The notes: generated by a model not told the origin, from the sequence alone. 64,000 nucleotides of DNA from Pyrrhoderma lamaoense (GCA_002794735.1 NBAZ01000001.1:682001-746000); one strand, 5' to 3'; shown: positions 25,310 to 37,997, numbered from the stretch's first letter. Translations and numbers: made by a program.

Positions 25310-27121
25310 CTAAGCTTCCTGGACGTAGTTACCTGCGGATAGAAATTTATGTCATTGTTATAGTCGATCAGCCAAAACTGAAAAACAGAAACAGAATGGA
25401 ATACAGACCTGGAAATACACCTTCCCTCCCGTTTAGCCGTCCAGTCCACCAATCTTCTGTACTAGTGGTACGTTTGACGACTTCAATTCTATCCCCAGTC
25501 TTGAAATCTAGGTCTCCATCCGCCTATGATTTGCTTTAGATTTTTCTTATAGTTATAAAGAAAACTTAGAGGAGGCCATACCTGAGCTGAGAAGTCGTAA
25601 AGAGCTACAACATACTGCACAGGAGGTTCCATTTTGGGTTTGGGCTTTAGTGGAGGGGGTGGAGGTGGAGCACGCTTCGTCGCTGCGGCAGCAGCGAAAC
25701 CATTATTGTTTGCCGGCGGAGTGTAGGGAGGAGGCGCATGAGTAGATCCGAGAGATGGAGGTGGTGGGGGAGCTTTCTTTGTAAAGGAACTCCCAGAAAC
25801 AGATCGGGACACTGGAGGCATGGTACGTGATGAACTAGTTGTCGAAGTCGTGTTCGAACGGCCGAGTGAGTCAGCACCTTGACGAGAAGACTGGAGCATC
25901 TTGGCTGTGGAGACTATCCTCTTGGTAATTGACATGTTCTCAATTCTCTCCCATGCATCGGTACGTCGATTCTCATAATCTTCTTGTATTTGTTGTGTGG
26001 AAACTCGGGTATCGTAACGACCTTCAGCAAAGGCATTGAGTTTTTCCATCAGCATATAAAAGATATTCAGCCTTTTTATCTATTAGTACATGGAAATGGG
26101 TCAATTTATTGATCGAGCTCACTGCATATAGTAGAAAGAGTTGTATAAGGGGTCTATGAATTGTGTTGCAAGTACCATGAAACGAGGAAGATCTTGTTTC
26201 ATAGCATTATTGATGTACTCGTATTCGTTCGTGGCCACTTCAAAGTCTTGCTCAAGCTTTTTTCACAGCAATTAGTGAGCAACGTACTCATATTAGTTCA
26301 CATATGAAAGGGCCAAGCTAACCTTAAATAAGTTCTTCTCGTCATTTAGAGTCTTTTCTTTCTTATCGCGTAACTTCGTCAACGAGTTATTGAACCTATC
26401 GTAATCAATAAGCTGTAATCGTGTATCATCTATGAGCAAGAAGACCACCACAAAATTTGATACAAAAACAAAAATCATACCTTATGGTCACGTTTGGTGA
26501 TATTCTTGCGGATCCCCTTCATGATTGTCTGCAGTTCCTTTACGGGACCGACAATTCGGGACTCTATAAGTTCTAATTCAGGAGTGATACTTCCTCGGAG
26601 CTCTTCGAAGACGCTTCGGTATGGATCAACATTGCGTATTGTGTCTTGAGCTTCCGGGAATTTTCCTATTAGATCATATTCACCGACAATAGGATGGAAG
26701 ATTTGAGAGAAGTGTTCAGAGACTCCTTGACCGGCAGTGAAAAGATCTAAATTATGGGTCATGGTATGTATGACGATCAGAGTAGGTTAAAAAAAAACCG
26801 GTCAAAGGAGGGACTTACTGATGACTGCTTCGTTGAACTTCTTGCAATCCTTCAAGAGCTTTTCGACGGTATCCTCCATTGTGGAGAATTTGCGCTGATA
26901 ATCATCGAATTCCGGATCGGATGATTCTACAAGAAAAGTTTTTTTGCCGTTATTTGAAATCGCTATCTTGTTTGCTGCATTTACTCCAGTAGCTTACTCT
27001 TTGCCATCCCAACCTTGGAAGTTACCAAGTGCGGAGTGCTAAAGGTTGTTTCATTAGTTAACAAGTAAAGTTGTATCGGTAGATAAGCGAACCGCTTGAT
27101 AGCCTTCGTGAAGCCCTTCAT
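25310..27121 (-). CDS. HOB1: BAR-SH3 protein, amphiphysin family (Hob1/Rvs167)
   Basis: The start MKGFTKAIKR at 27121 is typical of the family, followed by TPHLVTSKVGMAKS. The BAR domain spans about residues 1-240 and includes DPEFDDYQRKFS, FHPIVGEYDLIGKFPEAQDT, LELIESRIVGPVKELQTIMK, RNITKRDHK and LTKLRDKKEKTLNDEKNLFK. A Ser/Pro-rich linker with poly-Pro runs (KKAPPPPPSLG, KRAPPPPPPLKPKPK) leads to a C-terminal SH3 domain: YVVALYDFSAQ, ADGDLDFKTGDRIEVV and DWWTGRLNGREGVFPGNYV, ending at 25310. The protein bends membranes and links actin to scission at endocytic sites, forming a heterodimer with an Rvs161-type partner in yeasts. About eight exons close in frame. Confidence 0.95.
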
Positions 27122-27300
27122 TTCTTAATAAGTATAGAGAAGGAGGTGGACGAGAAGAAAGATGAACAGTGATGCGATGCGCGCCGGGGGCGCAGTGTGC
27201 ATACACACTCTCTGATTAGGCGCGGCTCTACTCAGCCGAGCCATGTGACGTAATTCAATTCCTCTCGACTCTGTCTCTCTCCACCATCAAACATTGAAGA
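27122..27300. promoter_or_regulatory. Compact divergent promoter HOB1 / SBDS
   Basis: Only 179 bp separate the two start codons. The segment contains a GC-rich patch around 27180-27240 unlike the AT-rich surroundings, and TGACGTAA at 27246-27253, close to the ATF/CREB-type site TGACGTCA. Function is inferred from position. Confidence 0.45.
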
Positions 27301-28340
27301 ATGCCCATTCAGCAGCCTTCTGGCCAGATAAAGTTGAAAGAAAAATATTTCGAATACGTATGATACAGAACTGACATTTATATAGGCTAACCAACGTTTC
27401 AATTGTTCGCCTAAAGAAAGGGGGCAAAAGATTTGAAGTAAGTTAAAATCTATATGCTAACATCTATCCATCCTTGTGTGCTGATCATGGTAGACAGGTT
27501 GCATGCTATAAGAATAAGGTCCAGGAATGGCGTAAAGGAGTGTATGTATCGTAGCACTCAGCCTTTAAAACAAACATTATTGAATAAATACTACAGAGAA
27601 ACGAATTTGGACGATGTCCTTCAAATCAGTGCTGTATATGTCAATGTCTCAAAGGGAGAACAGGCAAAGGCTGGTGATCTCAAAAAGGCCTTTGGAAACA
27701 AATCCCAGGATGATATAATAAAAGAAGTGTGTATCACCGCCGTCCCTATGGGTATCATTGTCAATAACTAGGACCATCTAACAGATACTCAAGAGCGGTG
27801 AACTACAAGTCGGAGAAAAGGAACGTGAACATGAACTTACCGCTTTGCGTAAAGACGTCACACACCGTGTACAGGAATCTATTGTTGATCCTGCCACACA
27901 GAGACTTTACTCTATTGCACTCGTTGAAAAGGCTCTTGATGAAGTAGGCTTCAGTGTTGACCCAGCCAAGAACGCGAAGAGTCAAGTTCTGGGTGCAATA
28001 CGGCTTCTACTAGAAAAAAGTAGTTTACCTGTACAACGAGCCCGGATGCGTGTGCGCATCAATCTTCCTGAAGCGGATGCCGAGAGATTACAAGAAAAAA
28101 TAAATGAAGTGGCAGCTATCATTGAAGATACAGAAAGGCATGATGGATTATGGGAATCAGTTAAGCCTTTTTAATTTCTACTACTACGCACACTGCTGAA
28201 TTCTCATTATCTATTAGACCTTACAAATTGATCCTTCGCAATTCCGAGTATATAAAGAGCTCTTAGATAAAGAATGTAAAGCTGGCCGCCTTGATGTTGT
28301 AGATCAACAGGTTATCGCGACCTCAGATGCATCAACTTAG
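27301..28340 (+). CDS. SDO1: Ribosome maturation protein SBDS/Sdo1
   Basis: Starts MPIQQPSGQIK at 27301. An intron with a GTTGAA donor then joins to LTNVSIVRLKKGGKRFE, VACYKNKVQEWRKGV, ETNLDDVLQISAVYVNVSKG and AKAGDLKKAFG. The central and C-terminal domains follow (VTHRVQESIVDPATQRLYS, SVDPAKNAKSQVLGAIRLL, RMRVRINLPEADAERL, LQIDPSQFRVYKELLDKE, GRLDVVDQQVIATSDAST). Six exons are all in frame and length is ~250 residues, as expected. With the GTPase Efl1 it releases Tif6/eIF6 from late 60S subunits. It is intact, which contrasts with the frame-broken genes nearby. Confidence 0.95.
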
Positions 28341-28449
28341 TATTAAAGAGATGTTTATAAAGAGCTTCGGCCCCTTTTGGCGGGACAATTGCTATATTAG
28401 TTCTTTCGACGGTCGAAAAGTAGCTAATATGTTATCACTAGGAAAACAA

Positions 28450-30464
28450 TCACTCCCACCCTGTTTGCTGATGATCTACGTCTCGTAAGATAAGTGGTTT
28501 CAAAACTTGATTCCAGTTCTCTGCCCAGGAACACCACCCTTCTTCTGCAGAACCATGCTTTTGATTTTTCTGAGACATATTAGTCTCAAATGAGGAGCGA
28601 AGTGCTTGTAAGTTTTTTGAATTTGGGAATTCACCCAAGAGGGTTATTAGTTGGTCCGAGAGTTGATCTCCTGAAGTGAACGTATATCCATTTTTACCAT
28701 CTTTAACGAGTTCTGAAAGGCTATATAGTGTATAATGCTCTTAGTAAGGAAAATAAGTGGAGGAACTCTATCAAGAGTAGTATCTTACCAGGGGAAATTC
28801 AGTGCACACACAGGGAGACCACAACCAAACATGTCCACGATTTTCATTGGTAAATCAAGAGAAGAGGAACTTGAGTGTAGACAGACCCCAAGATCTGCAG
28901 AACCTATTGACCATGTCTCTTAGATTAAGAACCGCCTAGTGATGTTTGATATCTTAGACAAACCTAATAATATGGGGTAGTCTTCTGCCTCAAGCCAAAG
29001 ACTCCTACACCTTACCCACCTCCAATTCTCGTCCCTTTCAATTCGTGTTATCTTATTCATGTAATAAGATTTCAGCGGCCCTTTCCCAGTCACGATTGCC
29101 AGCAACTTGGGAAGTGATTTTGCGTTTTTACCCCCGTATGCTCATTTACATCTCGTGCAGTCTTTTCATACACGGTCAACGCATGTAGTAGTAGTGAAAA
29201 ATCTTCGTCAGGAGTCCAGGATGTAGAGCTGACAAGTAAAGCAGGCCTCTCGGGACGCAACTCGGGAAGGATGTCCCCAAGGACGTATGATTCGATGTAT
29301 CGATATCAAGTGATAGACTTTTTGTCGGATCATGGTGTGGCGTAAGACAGGTAAAGGGTGTAGAACGAGGGTAATCACATTCAGGTAAGAAATGGGAGAG
29401 ATCCCGGGAATTTAGGGATGACGATAACTTGTTGAAAAGCTTGAGAAATGAACGCGCGCCAGATGAGAATTCTCCGCTGAGCAAAAGACAAGGAGACCCA
29501 AAGTCGGATACTCACATCATGAATCTCAAACAGCTCTGAGCGCTTGAAGTGTTTGGGTGGCCGATCATGCAGAACAGCTTTTGTACCTCTGACGAAGAGA
29601 CATGAACAAATATAACAACATGACTAATTCAAAGGGTATAAAGCTTACTGTAAGTCCCATTCTTTGGTGAGGTAGTCCTGCATCGCCCTCGTAACGAATA
29701 GGTGTATAAAGGCTGATCTTCCAAAGAACTTTTCAAATCTGAAACGAGAACAGCATTATTTGATACCTAGATCTTACTTCTCGGGGTAAATGCTCACATT
29801 TTGGCTATTTTTACTAAAATATGGTTAGTCCCGACTCTAAGAGCAAGGATACTATACCCTAAGTTATGCCAATCAATGATCAATTTGCTGCCACGGGACC
29901 AGCATACCAGCTGTACTAGAGCAAGAGTAGGGATACTCGGAGGATTCTGGCTTCATAAAGTTAGTAAGATAGAGTTATCGCGATGATAATATCATTCTGA
30001 TCCAGACCTGGACTATGATGTATTCTGGAGGATGCGGAATGTAGATTAATAACGCGTATAGTAGTGATGCTATCTGCATTATAATTTTTATAGGGGCAAG
30101 AAGCAGGAATGGAAGTCCTTTAAGGGTTTGAGGGAGTTCATTCAGATGAACTAATTGCACATTTAAACGCTCTAGAGAAGGAATAGGACATGAACCTATA
30201 ACATAGCATGAGATACAGCACCATTTCTGTAACCTCGGCTTTTAGATATTCACCTCCATAGCCTACAACATAAGTCTGAAAGCGAGCGGTGGCAAAGCTT
30301 TCGGCATGATACATCATACGTGGACTACGCCCAATATCTCCCAGAACAACTACAGCTACAGACCGGAGAAATGCCTTGTCCCTCCTTCTAAACGCATCAC
30401 TTATCGAGAATATGAACAACCCAGTCACAGCAAGGACGAGGATATATATAGGAAGACTGTCCAT
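28450..30464 (-). CDS. ALG1: ALG1, chitobiosyldiphosphodolichol beta-mannosyltransferase
   Basis: From ATG 30464 the protein begins with a single N-terminal membrane helix ([16 protein letters not shown]), then the ALG1 signature [20 protein letters not shown]. Further exons give VYVVGYGG-like sequence, [127 protein letters not shown] and [16 protein letters not shown]1 adds the first mannose to the dolichol-linked oligosaccharide on the cytosolic ER face. At 29275-29278 (GGGG on the coding strand) the frame shifts by one base just before [15 protein letters not shown]. Because ALG1 is essential in studied fungi, this suggests an indel error rather than a dead gene. Confidence 0.92.
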
Positions 30465-31317
30465 AGCTTCTGATCCACAGACGAATGATGTAAGAACAGA
30501 CACCAAAAGCTATGTTGGATTGTGGTTATTACATCCAGTGTATGAGGTGCGAATGGTCAATGAATGGAGTTCACTTTTGAGATAGCACGTGGCAGTAAGA
30601 CCTGCCATAACCTTCGTAGCAAGTAAATCCTGCCAAATATGGATATAACATGCAATTCGGACTAGTATCAGTATTAAACGGTAGATAGATTAAACCATAT
30701 TTGTTGCAATTGGGTCGGGGATTTCCTTTTGCTTTAAACTACTATACAAAATTATAAGACTACAGAACGAGAGAGCTACTTTATGATAACATACACTGAC
30801 GTGAAACATACAATTAATGCAAAAGGAATACATGATGCATGGGTAAGAAAGGTATGGTTGATATCGAAAAGACGAAAACAACAGTGATAGAAAAAATGGT
30901 GGGTAATTGATAGATGGATTTAGGCAGCAAGGATAAATTGATAGGAAAGAGGAATGCGCTGCAGATAGAAATCGATCACGATGTAGATTATACGCGAGAA
31001 TAACTGCTAGCCAAACTGATCGAACACGCAATAAACGTATGTTGATAGGGCCAACCCTATGCATTCTGCTATGCAAGAAAAAGGGTGATAGGGGGCAACA
31101 GCTTTCCTCTCTGCTGGCGGCGTCTGAGAGTTCCCCATCTGCCGTGCAGAGATGGCATTCCTAGTAGTTTCCCGAATATAAACCGAAAACATAAGAGTTT
31201 GAAACAGAAGTAGATTGATAGGTTTCTTATCCAGAAGAACCCCGCCAAAGATATCTCCATATGAGATTGTGATACTGTATAATTTCTCCTCGGCGTTTGA
31301 TGTCGAACTTGATGAGA
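30465..31317. other. Intergenic between ALG1 and the 31.3-kb gene
   Basis: About 850 bp upstream of ALG1. A 128-codon minus-strand frame (30690-31076) lacks any motif, and its downstream part is low-complexity and aromatic-rich, as in UTR DNA. I do not call a gene. Confidence 0.45.
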
Positions 31318-31974
31318 TTAGGCTGGTCCAAGAAGTTCCATGAATGGTGGTTGACGATGCGTCATAGTGGGCTTTCCTATTGCAAGTGCGCCTCGGCCTT
31401 TATATTGAACTTCAATTCTATAATGTTTTCCTCGTCGGAGAATAGTAAGACGCCATCTGAGATTAAATGAAGATTGTGAGTCTGCGCCCGTACAGAAGTA
31501 TATGATCAATTAAACATACCCTTCGCACAATAATACGTTGCAATCTTTCTTGGCAACTTCCTTGAGGAGCTGCTGACGAGCAAAGATTAAAGCCTTGCGT
31601 CCATGATCCCCATTAAGTATCGCGCTCGGTCTATTATGTTTGCAGCGACTTTTCCTTCGATTGTTTTCTGGTACATCGAAAACGTAGGTTCCCCTAGTCT
31701 CTGAGCCAGAACAATGAATGATGTCAACGTCTATAATTAAGAAAGATAGTGGAGAAGATAGGTAGTCAGTAAACGAGTATGAGGATTCACCACCGATGAT
31801 GAAATTATTACCCTCGTCCTCAAAGAAGGTCGGCACCGTTTGTACAACTTTGTGGTCAACAACCTCCCATGGATCGTCTATTTTCCTCAAGACGAGCACC
31901 TTCATGAGCTCATATATACGAGGAATGGCTGAGGGTGGCGGAGTTGATGAGCTAGGATTTGCAGCTAGAACCAT
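31318..31974 (-). CDS. Small conserved-looking protein of unknown function
   Basis: ATG at 31974; three exons joined by introns of about 60 nt. The first reads PRIYELMKVLVLRKIDDPWE, the second is basic (NNRRKSRCKHNRPSAILNG, then KALIFARQQLLKEVAKKDCN) and the third gives EGWRLTILRRGKHYRIEVQY with the end RQPPFMELLGPA at 31318. The splices restore a continuous frame and the WRL-TILRRGK-RIEVQY segment looks like a beta-sheet edge. No family is recognised. It is under 200 residues, without a signal peptide or TM helix. Confidence 0.6.
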
Positions 31975-32070
31975 TTTCGAAAGAGTTCCTTTTAGAAACC
32001 ACTCGCTTGTATGTGAAGGGTTGTACGGATTATTTTTTGCGGAGTCAAGTAGCCAAGTACAAAAGGAGTA

Positions 32071-32454
32071 CTAGTGGCAGATGTAGTCGAGGTCAACCAC
32101 ACTGGTTATAAAAGGGACAAAAGGGTAACTTTGCTCGGAAGTAAGAATTATTACTTGCAAGGGGGTAAATGTCCAGTTAAAAATTGTTACTATAAGTATA
32201 TATTTGGTCTTGTGCCGCAGCTGACGTAGATTGAGTGGCGAATGTGTCGGACTGTGTAGTGTATAGCCATAACGTGTTCGTAGCTCCTTTTGCGAATCGG
32301 GTGGAGGGTTTGAAACCTTGATTTGATTTTGTCCATCATCTCGTTCATCAACAGAAGAAACTATACTAGATGCGCCCAATGCTGTGTTAAACCCGGTTCT
32401 ATAACTGAGGCGACGACATATCCAGGCGCTCAAAGCAAATAAATAGGAAATCAT
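32071..32454 (-). CDS. Possible small hypothetical protein
   Basis: ATG at 32454 opens a 127-codon frame: a hydrophobic start (MISYLFALSAWICRR), a polar Asp/Gln-rich middle and a second hydrophobic stretch (YILIVTIFNWTFTPLQVIIL). No homologue is recognised. The real coding part might end at a splice site after QLRHKTK. It could equally be a chance ORF upstream of the 31.3-kb gene. Confidence 0.25.
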   Translation of the reverse strand: MISYLFALSAWICRRLSYRTGFNTALGASSIVSSVDERDDGQNQIKVSNPPPDSQKELRTRYGYTLHSPTHSPLNLRQLRHKTKYILIVTIFNWTFTPLQVIILTSEQSYPFVPFITSVVDLDYICH

Positions 32455-33080
32455 AAGTTTCTGAGAAGAGAAATCCAATACATAAAACTAAGGTGTTGAG
32501 TGGTTTTTCAAAGTGTATACAGTTGTTTACGTATACCGCTTATCGTAATTTGGCCGGTCATCGAACCGTCATGACTCAAGCACTCTCAAAAAATTTCAAC
32601 TTTCAGACAATTATTGGTCATAATCCAGTTGCTAATGCGCCCTATAATAGGACAAATTGACTCGTATATTATGGAGAGCTTTCCCAACCACAGTTCTCAG
32701 GCACAGTGCCGCCGTGAATGCGCAGCCGATGCAACGCTGATTATTCACAGGATATCGGGTGAAGCACCGATAAGCTGTTCTATTTATGTATCACTGGGAC
32801 ATATGTCCATTCATCACTATAATGAAGTTGATTTGATGTGAACCTCGAGACGGACGTAAGACCATCGGCAAGAAATCACTGATTTTGTCTCAGTTAGGGG
32901 AAGCATTTTTCTCATCCCGTTCTATGCACGAGTATGTTGAACTATATATTTACTACTAAAAATCTTATAATTACATGTAAGGATAGTAGGGGGCAGTAAA
33001 ACAAAGGTCATGTAGCATGTATATTCTACTTTTGCGTTTAGATAGCAACCCCACAGCAAACCATGGGAACAACTACGCGT
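32455..33080. other. Intergenic
   Basis: Contains the 3' flank of the AT-1 gene. A plus-strand 75-codon ORF (32614-32841) has no support. Nothing else is seen. Confidence 0.5.
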
Positions 33081-35428
33081 CTATAACCCGGTCGCACTTA
33101 CTCTCCATTTGCTCACAGGCAAGGCTAGTATTTCAACAAGAAAAACAAGTCAACAAACAAGTTCCAAATTTGCAGTTTGTGCTGGAATTCTTACCTTGTA
33201 AGCGCCGAGCAGTGGGGATGACATAGAATGTTAGAAGAAGAATACCAAGAATAACACATGTAGCTGAGACTATGTAGTAACCGTCCCGCTCAGTATGACA
33301 TGTTCCACCAAGGTCAGCGCAGTGAGATTTCCCAAGATCTGACACACATTCTGTCGCTTAAATTCAAGATTCAGTTATACTTGGGTTCCTCAGTTACGGG
33401 TCATGAGTTTTACCTTCCACCAAAGTTTCACTTCCGCTTTGTTCGATTTTACAAGTCGCGATGGTAAAGAAGTCGACTCCTTTTAGTACGAAGTATCGAG
33501 GCCATGTCCCACCAAGGTTGGTAAATGTATTTAGAAGCTTCAAGTGAAGGTAAGTACGATGCCCGAATGGAAAATAGGTTAATTTACCGTCATGTATGTA
33601 CCTCCTATCAAAGGATCAGAGATACGAGTGTGGAAGGCGCTTATACCCACAAATTGCACCGTCCTAAAAGAGAGGTTGAGCGGACTAGAATAACAATGAT
33701 GGAAGCGTAATCTAATACGAGAATCTTACACTGAGAATCCCTGTAGGACCGTCATGGCCACGATAAAGGCGAAATACGAGGTACTGATAGGTGGCTCCGG
33801 GAAATTAGCCACAATAACTGCCCATATCGCTGCAAACCCAAGTCGAACTCCAAAAGCAGCAATCCATGGGCGTAGTGGCTTATCCCCCACCGACCAACGG
33901 GCCGCGAGGTACCCACCAATAATTTGGCAAGGGAAGTCAATCAAAACTGCAAGTGCAAGGTCTTCACGCCCAAGTCCCTTCTCCACAAGTTTGAGAGAGG
34001 TTACAGCCTCATTTGCTTGAAATCCAATCTTGCATACAAAGTGCACAATCAAGAGTGATTGAACATCTGTCCAGGGCCACGTAAGATTTGTATGTCGATA
34101 AATCTGAATATATAAAGAAGACTAACGTGGAAGTTTGCATATGTGCCAGATAATCTTATAGACTTTTACAAGATCCATATCGTCGTCTTCGGGAGACGCC
34201 TTGTCTTCTTTTTTAATAAAAATAAGCCACAAGGTTACCCCATAGCATATTAATGTCCAGAATTTGAGATAAGAGGACAACGACAAAACTGGGATACCCC
34301 ATTTTGCTCTAGCAGAGTAAACAGTATGAGAAAAGCTAATGAGATATATGGAATAAATCATACATACGCAAAAGCCTCACTATTAAGGGCAAGGAAAACA
34401 GTGAAAGAAGCAAAGTATCCGGTATTAAGACCAATAGTTTGGCATGTTGAAGCATAGAAAGATTTTCGTGAGACAAAAGTGTAAGAGCCCAACCGTCTAC
34501 TGCTATGTCTTTAAGGAGGTGAGCTCAAATTCTTGCAAGGTAGATCTAGATAACTAACCTTGTGTAGCTGAAAGCAAAACAAGTGTAGTGAAGATGAAAG
34601 TTAGCTTATTGATATTTTCTGCGGGCTTGAGTTTCATCATTGGATTAGGTCTTTTAGGTGGCACTTGTATAAATCAAACATACTGTTTCTAAAAGGACTC
34701 CAACATTGTTGGAAATCCATAGCATTAATGTACCAATTATTAGTTGCATTGGAATGATCCAAGATTTTCTCCGACCAACACTGGAAAAAAAGCAAGAATC
34801 TACAATAGGCGACCATAATAATTTCAAGGAATATGGGTAACCAGCAAGTGCAAAGATAGCAAGCTGAGAATATGATAGATGCTCGCGTAGCAAGAAAGGA
34901 ACGGATCCCAGGGCCAGACCGAGCTACATAGAAGATACAGTATGGACAACGGTAGTGATGGGTCAAAAATAGGCAATAAACTCACCGGAACACCTTGGAT
35001 CAAATCTAGTAAAAAGAGGTATAGAATGAGCCAAATTCGCCGCAGCTGTTCATTCAACTACACTCACATAAAACGATGAGGAGAATCATTCCTTGCCTAT
35101 CCTTGACAGATAGACCAGCTTTCTGTCGTGAATTTGGTTTAACAGCATCATCGTCTGCCACACCAACTGCTGCTGCACGTCGCTCATCTGAATCAAGTAG
35201 ACTGAGTTCGACTTCCTCGTCTTCCATGCCACGTCTTTCGTGTGATCCAGTTCTAGGGGTTCGAGGAGGAATATGTATGCTTTCTAGTGATGAGGAAACG
35301 GCGGCATGTCTAGATAGTTTTGACATCGAATTGTTATTGGAAGAAGAGTTAGCTGCCTCCTTGCGTTTTCGTCTTTGCCTAGATGTTTTAGGAGTAGATC
35401 TAGAAGGAGTGTTGTCAAGGTTAGGCAT
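33081..35428 (-). CDS. Acetyl-CoA transporter, SLC33A1/AT-1 family
   Basis: ATG 35428 starts a ~110-residue hydrophilic N-terminus (RSTPKTSRQRRKRKEAANSS, EDEEVELSLLDSDERR), then SVKDRQGMILLIVLY and the family block LIQGVPLGLALGSVPFLL. Transmembrane exons follow: YSQLAIFALAGYPYSLKLLW, SVGRRKSWIIPMQLIIGTLM, VHFVCKIGFQANEAVTSLKL, GREDLALAVLIDFPCQIIGG, PRYFVLKGVDFFTIATCKIE and FYVIPTARRLQ. The end ALPVSKWRVSATGL comes through a last short exon. A Cys-rich lumenal loop (SHCADLGGTCHTERDG) precedes the last helix. The family carries cytosolic acetyl-CoA into the ER lumen for lumenal acetylation. About ten exons are in frame. A GTG-initiated extension upstream to 35479 was discarded for lack of ATG. 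Confidence 0.92.
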
Positions 35429-35917
35429 GGGCAAGCTCCGGGAAGTATAAACTCTTCCTAGGCCTCCGACGCGTACCACAGCTACACGTCGTTACTACTC
35501 TCAATGGTCACGCGTGATAAATATTTGTCTCGATTTAGAAAATTCGTATCTCTGTCTGATTGGAAGACCATAACAACTAGTACTTAGTCGATACTGGCCG
35601 ACAGGGTTGTTAGAGGTTGTTTCTTATATCTCTCCCCACCAACAACAATGAAAAGAGACTGTTTCAACTTTTATTATCATACATTAATTTCTCGTAGTAA
35701 CTGGAGCTTGTATGTACATGTACTTGAGAATTACAATGTAATTGCCAAATAAAGAACGGATACTCAGATAGACGTTCTCGCGCAGGCGAGATATATCATC
35801 CGAAGTCTGAACCTACGCCTCCATCGCTCGCTGGTTTGTGCTCAGCGTCCCCTATTGCCGTTATCCACAACTGATTCTTTCTTTTCAAACTGTCGTTCTT
35901 TCTCTCCAGTAGCCTAC
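35429..35917. promoter_or_regulatory. Divergent intergenic region AT-1 / P450
   Basis: About 490 bp shared by two divergent genes. It should hold both promoters. No named motif is seen. Confidence 0.4.
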
Positions 35918-37997
35918 ATGAGCACAACTAGTCCACTGTATAAAGTGTTAACTTATGGAGGAAGAGCGCTCAGCATCTTCGTCACGGTTCAATTTCTACG
36001 AGGAGTTTGGTGGTTTACAAAATTGCTTCTCATTGCACCACCTTTCGATCCTCTGAGACATTTGCCTGGGGCAGATGCTCCTTTCCTCACCAATCATTTC
36101 CGCGAAGTCATGGACCCGGAGCAATCTCATGTCACCCATGAAGACTGGGTCAAAAAATATGGCAAAACCTTCCGTATTCATGGTTTTGGAGCGGTTTGTG
36201 AATCTGCAGAGATTGGGTCTGAAACTATATTGATGATGTCTATTCCGTTTTTAAGTTTGATTATCGTTTGATGTCATTTGATCTACGTGCTCTATCTTAT
36301 GTGATGAACTCTCCTTCATTCGAGAAGCCTTGGCAGACCCGGAGATTACTGATGCGTCTACTAGGCAGAGGTATGCCATTCTTGAGTTTCACATACACGT
36401 ATCTATCATATCTTATATCTTAACTTGTCATATCAAGGTATATTTGCCATGGAAGGTGAAGAGCACCGGATACAACGTAGAATAATTGGTCCTGCATTTA
36501 CCTCTCTTGCCTTGAAAAATTTAACTCCAATAATGTTTCAAAAGGTATGGCCTGTAAGTAACCCATATTTTTATACTCACTATATTGTTCTAGGCGGAAG
36601 AGTTAAAGGAGAAATGGTGTTCTATGATACATGAAGACTATACAAGTAAATGGGACGATGTTATAGCCGGTCTTCCCGATGAATCCAAGCCATTATCGAA
36701 AGAAGAAGCTGAAAAGTTCTCTGGTGGAGTGATAATCGATATCACGCACTGGATTTCTCGAGCAACATTTGATATCATCGGACTTGCTGGCTTTGATTAC
36801 GCTTTCGATGCTCTGGATAATGAGACTGAAGAGGTATATCTCGCCTACAGAAATATGTTTTGTTCGATAGACAAGAGTTCTGGATTTAAACGCATTCTGG
36901 GCTTATATTTCCCTATCATTGAAATAATATGGCCGGACGATGGGATTAAACAACTCTGGACATCATTGGAGACAATCAGAAGGAGAGGGGAAGAGATTGT
37001 CCGGGGTAAGAAGAAGGCAATTTTGGCAGAAGTGAGCAACCCAAAGGGGATATGGGATAAGGATATCCTTTCTGTTTTGAGTATGAGCACCCCTACATTC
37101 ATATTTTCTGAAGTTTTGAGATGATTATTAAATTCCATAGTTAAAGCAAACCTCTCTGAGAATCCTAGCCAACGTTTATCTGATTTCGAGCTCCTTGACC
37201 AGATTTCGACCTTCCTAGTAAGCATAGCATTGTCTAACATCGTTTTGAGGCTAACTTTTCAAGTAGTTCGCCGGATCAGATACTACATCCATATCCATAG
37301 CTTGGGTCATTCACTTTCTTACACTATACCCGGACGTCCAGGACCAATTACGGAATGAGCTTACTACTCAACAACCAGATCATCCCAATAAGGAAGACCC
37401 TATTAGTTATATAGACTCACTTCCTTTATTGGATGCTATTGTTCGTGAAACGCTTCGACTAGCACCCCCTGTACATGGGACAATTCGTGTTGCAATCAGA
37501 GATGAAATGATACCACTAGGTGAACCAGTGTTGCTTCGAACAGGAGAGTTTGTGGACAAAGTCCATATAAGAAAGGGTAGTTACGTGCACATCCCTATCG
37601 AAGGTTTGAATTATAGTAAGGACATCTGGGGAGAAGATGCCCTCTTTTTAAGTTTGTTCCGTTCACGCATTTGCATGGACATTGATCTGATGTTGACGAC
37701 TTCATCTGTAGACCTGAACGTTGGAATGATCTACCTGCATCCGCTACCCAATTTCCAGGCCTCGCTAATGTGATGTCCTTTACCTATGGCCCTCACGCAT
37801 GCATAGGATGGAGATTCTCACTCCTAGAGATGAAGGTTTTCATCGCCACCTTACTTCCTCACTTCACTTTCGTCCCCGTTGCAGAGATCAAGAAATACAA
37901 TGCAATCACTACGCGCCCTTATGTCGAAGACAGGTTCGAACATGGACCTGCACTCCCAGTGCGAATTCTAAAATATGTGCCAACATCTTCTAATTGA
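35918..37997 (+). CDS. Cytochrome P450 monooxygenase (full length, one frameshift)
   Basis: ATG 35918 gives an N-terminal hydrophobic anchor (LSIFVTVQFLRGVWWFTKLL) and the FDPLRHLPG hinge. Exons then give KYGKTFRIHGFG, FDYRLMSFDLRALSYVMNS, GEEHRIQRRIIGPAFTSLAL and the helix block FDIIGLAGFDYAFDAL. The I-helix is FAGSDTTSISIAW, the K-helix ExxR is IVRETLRLAPPVHGTIR, and the haem loop is MSFTYGPHACIGWRF. An in-frame ATG at 35855 would add 21 residues lacking anchor character. Near 37645-37649 (TTTTT) one base is missing before the PERW motif, the only frame problem. All catalytic motifs are intact. ER membrane enzyme; substrate unknown; no biosynthetic cluster genes are seen around it. Confidence 0.92.

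Noticed and set aside
30690..31076. 128-codon minus-strand ORF
   Set aside because: No motif, becomes aromatic-rich low complexity, and no splice link to ALG1 or the 31.3-kb gene.
35076..35450. 125-codon plus-strand ORF
   Set aside because: Antisense shadow of the low-complexity N-terminus of the acetyl-CoA transporter.
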